NCBI RefSeq assembly: GCF_018982965.1
Contig: NZ_JACBYP010000052.1
Location: 1 to 53,651, forward strand
Reading direction: 5' to 3'
Length of the DNA stretch: 53,651 nucleotides
Source of the DNA: Streptomyces mayonensis
GTDB lineage: Bacteria > Actinomycetota > Actinomycetes > Streptomycetales > Streptomycetaceae
Shown here: positions 38,601 through 44,600 of the stretch, piece by piece
How positions within the stretch are numbered: the first letter of the stretch is position 1
Layout of the letters: every line of letters starts with the position of its first letter
Position numbers and translations under genes: made by a program
Notes under the pieces: model-generated
Database searches by the model: none
Told to the model about the DNA's origin: nothing
The model's input: the letters and a program-made list of their open reading frames with translations, nothing else

Positions 38601-41600
38601 CGCGCCGGCCGACGCGGTCGCCCAGGTCCGACAGGAAGGCCGCGGTGTCGTTCCGGACGGCCGAGAACCGCGCGTCAGGGAGCAGTGTGTTCGGCAGCGG
38701 GGCGTCCGGGAGCGATGCCTCCGAGAGCAGTGCGTCCTGGAGCGGGGCGTTCTGGAGCGGGGCGTCCTCGGCCGTCTCCTCCACCGACGGAGGCACGTAC
38801 CCGTGCCGGCCGGCGGTGCCCGCGGACACCTCCGAGACGGAGAGGTCCGGGGCGGGAAGGTGCGAGGTGGTCTCGAAGGTCTGGAGGTCCACCGACCACT
38901 GCGGGTTCGCCTTCCACTCCTGGTAGGCGGTGTCGCCCGCCCGCAGCCGCTCGTTGAGCGCGGACCACTGCCGCTCGGTCTGTTCGAGCTGGGCCGCCTG
39001 GGCGTCGAGCACCGTCTCGTACGTCACCTGCGGCTGGGCGGCCATGTGCCGGACACCGGCCAGCGGGGCGTACTCCGGGTCGGACAGCATCTCCTGCCGT
39101 TCGGCCGCTCCGAGGCCGGCCATGAAACGGACCGTGCTGAGCGCGGACTTCAGGGTCTGCTCCAGCTGCTGCGCCTGCTCCTGGTAGAGGGGGCGCAGCC
39201 GGGCGTCCTGGACCGTTTCCAGCTTCTGCCACTGCTGGCCGGCCAGCTCGCTCACGGCCGCCCGCTGCCGCACGTGGTCGTCGGCCGGGAAGTGCACGGG
39301 CTGCTGGTGCTGCCCCGCCGCGGAGGTGGTCCCGGCCGGGTGCGGGGGCGGGACGTCCAGGTGCTGCGTGGTGGTGAGGCCGGTGACCGGGTGGGGCGCG
39401 GCCTCCTGCTGCCGGCCGCCGCCGACGGTGGTCGTCTCCTCGCGCGGTGCGGGGCCGCTCGTCTCCTGGCCGCCGAACTCGCGCCGCGGAACCGACACCT
39501 CGGACTGGGCGACCGAGGACGCCACGGGACCCTCGGACCCGGCGTTCAGGACCCCGTCGGGCGTACTGGCTCCGGACGTACTGGTCCCCGGCGTACCGGT
39601 TCCGGGCGTACCGGTCCCGGGCGTACCGGTCTGCTGCGGCACCTCCCCCGCCCGCGACCCCGCCCGCGACCCCGCCCGCGACCCCTCCGACGACGGCCGG
39701 ACGGCGGAGTCCAGCTCGTCCCGCGCCGTCGTCATGGCGTGGGCGAAGGAGTCGGAGGTGTTCTTCTCGGTCGCCAGCAGGTCGCTCGCCCGCTGGTTGC
39801 GCGGCCCGTAGATGTCGTGGAAGGTGTCGCCGATCCGCTCGCGGTACTCCCCGGCGATCCGGTGCAGCGTCACCTCGCCGACGTCGTACGTGTGCACGGC
39901 GCGGCCGTGCAGCGGACTGACCTCGGTGGTCATGTGCGTGTACTTGGAACCCGCCGTCCACAGCGCCGACTCGAAGGACCTGACGTAGTCGAACCGCTGG
40001 GAGAGAGAGGCGAGGTACGGCTCGAAGTAGTGCTCGTCGAAGCGGCGTGCGGCCTCCCGGAAGTCCTGCGGAGGCAGGTGCGCGCCGTCGGGGGTGGCCA
40101 TGTGCGCCCGGAACGCCTCGGTCAGGTTCCGGTGCATGTCCTCGCGGAGCCTGCCGTGCGCGCTCTGGGCCGCGGCGCTCTCGCCGAGGGCCTTGTCGGG
40201 CGCGCCAAGGACCTCGTCGAAGCGCTCGTCGGCCTGGCGCAGCATGATGTCGAGATCCACCTGCCGCTCGGCCGTGGCCGGGATGTGCTCGGCCCGCTGG
40301 GCGTGCCGGAGCTTCAGTTCGGCGTTGACCGCCGTCCAGTCGCCGGCGGTCAGGTCGGCGGCCTTCCTGCCGCCGGCCCTGCTCATCGCCTGGGTGACGA
40401 GGTCGGACGTGTACTGCTCGGCGAACTTCACCGAGGCGGCGGCGTCGAAGGAGAACAGCTCGTCCAGGGCGTTGTCGAAGCGGTCCAGCGCCTCGGTGTG
40501 GAAGTCCCTGCGGTGCGCCTCGAAGCGGATGCGTCCCGCCAGGTCGTCCACCAGGGCGGACGGGTCCTTGCCGTTCCTCGCGGCGTTCACGTGTGCGGTG
40601 CGGAAGTCGTCCCACAGCCTCTCGGTCCGCGCGGGTTCCAGCGCGGTGAGGGACTTCCCGTCGACGGCCGCCAGCGTCCGGTCGAAGGCCTCGCGCGCGT
40701 GCACGATGTCCTTGATCCGGTCGGCGGCGCTGTCGGGGACGCGGTCCATCTCCTTCGGGGCGGGGAGGTCGGAGGGCTCCCAGACGTCGTCCGGTTTCAG
40801 GTCCTTCCCCGGGAGCAGCCCGTTCTTCTCGGCGAAGGAACGCAGCCCGGTGAACAGGTCGTCCGCCCACTCGCCCTCGTACTTGGCGGCCTCCCACGGT
40901 GTCCAGTCGAGCCCGGGGACCGACTTGTCGTTCACCGCGCGGGCGAAGTCGGGGAGTGTGTGGTCACTCGTCAACCGGAGCCGGCTCATCGTCTCCAGCC
41001 GTCCCGGCAGGCTCTCCAGCAGGTCGTCGGCGATGTGCTCCAGGTCTAGCCGGTCGATCTCTCCGGCGTGGACCCGTCCGACCGCGCTCTGGAACTCGTC
41101 CAGGACCTCCCGCCTGACGATCTCATGCGGCGGGCCGAGGCGGACCGATTCCAGCCGTGCCTGCTGCCAGACCAGGTGGTCGGCGACCGCGGTCGCCGAG
41201 ACCGGCCCGCTGTCGGGCAGCACGCCGCGCAGTCCGGCGGTCAGCTTGGCGTGGAACTCCTCGTCCATGGGGACGTGCTTGAGGAAGCGGGAGTCGAACG
41301 CGTGCTCCGGGCCGCCCTCGTGGACGACGGTCTCGCCCTGTTTCGGCCCGAGGGCCGAGTGCTCCAGCCGGGCCTCGCGGAAGGCGTTGAGCACCCCGTC
41401 GACCTTGTCCTCCGGTACGCCGAAGGCGCGCGCCCAGTCGTCCGGGCCCGGTCCGCCCTCCCGGCTCATCAGCTTGAGCGCCAGCACCTCGGGCGCCATG
41501 CCGAACGGCTGGTCGCCGTAGACGTCCTTCAGCTTCCTGGCGAGGAGTTCGCCCGCCGAGAGGCCGGCGTCGGCGTCGGCGGAGTGACCGGCGTCCGCCC

Positions 41601-44600
41601 GGCGGCCCGGGGCCGTGGCGCCGTCGAGGTCCGCCCTGCGGGCCAGGTTCGCGGCGTGCTCGGCCCCCGCCGCGCGGATCACGTCCGCGACCTCGAAGAC
41701 CTCGGGCTCCGGGACGCCCGCCGCCCTCGCCATCTGCCCGGGGCTGCTCGACGGCACGTCGTACGGCGTGTGCCGCTTGGGAAGCGCGTCGAGTATGTGG
41801 TCGACCTGGTAGAGGTACGCCTTCTCCCACTCGGCCGCCTTCAGTTCCGTGGCGGTCGCCTGGGAGATCCGGTCCTCCGCCGCACGCCACAGGTCGTCCA
41901 GTCCGGCGTCGCGTCCCCTGAGGTTGGTGTACGGCGCGACCGCGGGCGGGGCCGTCTCGGCGAGGTGCGGTGCCGGGGCGTCGAGGCCGGGGGCGAGGTC
42001 GAGGCCGAGGTCGGGCGAGGAGTGCGGCGACGCGGTGGAGGTGTGAGCGGTGGAGTGGCCGCTGGAGTGGCTGAACACGGAGTCGGTGTCGGAGGCCGAG
42101 GAGGCGGCCGTATCGCCGGCCGTGTCGCCGTCCGCGCGGGTGACCTCCAGGGCGGAGGCCGGTTCCGTCGCCGTACGCGTGCCGTCGTCCGCGTACCGGA
42201 CGGCCGCGTCCCCCTCGCCGACCAGCAGCCTGCCGTCGGGCAGCACCTCCACCGGGTCGGAGAGCCGCGCGCCGGTGGCCAGGTCGTGGACGGCCGCCGT
42301 GCCCGCGCCGCCCACCGGGACGGTGACGATCCGGCCGGTGCGCGCACCGGCCGTGTCGAGCAGGTCCACGGCGGTGTGCGTCATTGTGCCGTTCCCGGCG
42401 ACCACCCCGCGGCCGCCGGGAACGCTGACCAGAAGGCCGCCGCCCTCCAGCGGCGCCACGGAGGTGCCGGGCGCGGGCAGGGCGCCGTGGCCGGGCACCC
42501 TGATGCGTCCGCCGCCCTCGGGGGCCAGCAGCGTACGGCCGTTGAGCGGGCCCTCGTCGAAGCGGAACGTCCGGCTGAGCAGCGTGCCGTCCGAGGCGTG
42601 GGTGAAGAGCGTGTGGTCCCGGTGCACGAGGACGAGACCGTCACCCATGATCACGGAGTCGGAGGCGGGCAGGCCGTTCCGCAGGACCCAGGCGGTGTCG
42701 GCGCCCGAGGCGACGAGATGGGCGTCGGTCCTGGCGCCGCCCGGCCCCAAGAGCGGGACGACGCCGCCGGGGACGGTGTCGTCGCCGCGCAGGAGGATGG
42801 GCGGGGCGTCCGCGGCGGTCTCGTCGAAGCGCAGGCGCGTCCCCTCGAAACCGGGGCCGCCGAGGAGCACCTCGCGCTCCGCGCCCAGCGGCCGCAGGCC
42901 GTCGCCGGACAGGTCGAACGTCCAGGTACGGGTGGTGATCTCGTCGACCGGCTCGGTGAGGCGGACGGTGTCCTGGGCCACGTTCGCGGTGATCGGGCGG
43001 CCGGTCGCGGAGACGGCCTGGACGGTGTCCGGCGTGCCGTCGGCGCCGCGCACGACGTGCAACTGGACGCCGTCGAGACCCGGTACGTCGTGGGACCGGG
43101 CACCGGACGGGAGGGACGCGTGCGACTGCGGCGCGGTGGTGGCGGCCGGCTCCGGCGGACCCTGCTCCCGCGGGCCCTGCTCCGGGGTGTGCGGCACGGA
43201 GGGCGTCGGGCCGGCGAGCCCTTCCCCGCCCGGCGCCGTGAGGGAAGGGACGGTCTCCTGGGCCGGGGGACGGGAGCCGGTCGTGTGCGGGACGGCGGAC
43301 ACGGACTCGGCGGACTCGGCGATCCCTTCCCGTCCCGGCCCGGCCGGCGCGGGGCCACGCAGGACGTCCCCCGTCGAAGCCGCACCCGGAGCCGGGATCC
43401 CGGTCGAAGCACCCGGAGCCGGAACCCCGGACGAAGCCGCACCCACGCCCGCACCCGGAGCCGGAGCCGTGGACGCCCGCAGGCCCTCCACGCCGGACGG
43501 GGACAGGGACGGGGACGGCGACGGCGACGCCTGCACGGCTGCCGCCTTGACCGGAACCGGTACGGCGCTCTGGCCGGCCTCGCTCCCGAAGGTCCGCGGC
43601 AGCGGCACCTCCGCCGCGTTGACCTCGGCCAGGTGGGTGCCCGTGGTGGGCCGTACCGCCGGGGGCGTCTGGACCGACGGCGCCGAGACGGCGTTCAGTT
43701 CGTTGGACCGGGCGGCGGTGGCGAAGGCGTCGTGACCGGTCGAGGGCGCGACGAGCTTGCTCTCGATCGAACTGATCCTCACCGGCGGCAGGGACGGCAC
43801 CTGCACGGTGATGTCGGCGCCGGTGGTGCCCGGCCGGACGCCGGCGCCCGGGGACGGCGGTGTGGCCAGAGAGGACACGGCGGCCGGCGGGACGGACTGC
43901 ACCCAGACGCCCGGCGTGTGCGCCGCCGCCGCCAGGTCCGTGCTGTGCGTGTAGCCCTCGCCGAGGTGGACGGTGAGGGAGGAGGGGCCGGTGCTGATCT
44001 CCAGCCGGCCGGGGTCGGCGCCGTTGACGGCGACGGTGTCCGTGGGGGTGCCGTGGGAGAGCGCCGGTGCCTGGTTGGTCACGCCGTGCGTCACGGCCGT
44101 GCCCTGCGAGGTGAACGCGGAGCCCGGCATGGCCGTCCCCGGCACCGACAGGTCCACGCCGGTCACCAGGGCGCGGCTCGCCTCGGACACGTCGGGCACG
44201 CCCAGGGTCATGCCGCGGTCGGAGAAGGAGAGCTGGAGCGGGGGCGCGTCGGGCAGGGAGAGGTCCATCCGCAGCAGCCCTTCGCCGGCCTGCCCGGTGA
44301 GGGCCGGGGCGTCGGCGGCGAGGCCCGGGGCGTGGACGGCCGCCACGGCACCCGACGGAGAGGAGAGGGCGGCCAGTTCGGAGGCCGGGACGGTCATGCC
44401 GGTGGGCGGTACGGCGGTGACCGCGCCGAGCTGCGGCATGTTCGCCACCATGATCTCGGGCAGGCTGCCGCCCCCGGACGGGGCGATGTGCACGCCGTTC
44501 GCGCCGTAGGAGACCGAGATCGGCGTCATCGAGTCGAAGTCGACGTTCACGGTGATCTGCTGGCCGGTGACGGCCGCGCGCGCGTCCCCCGCGGCCGGGA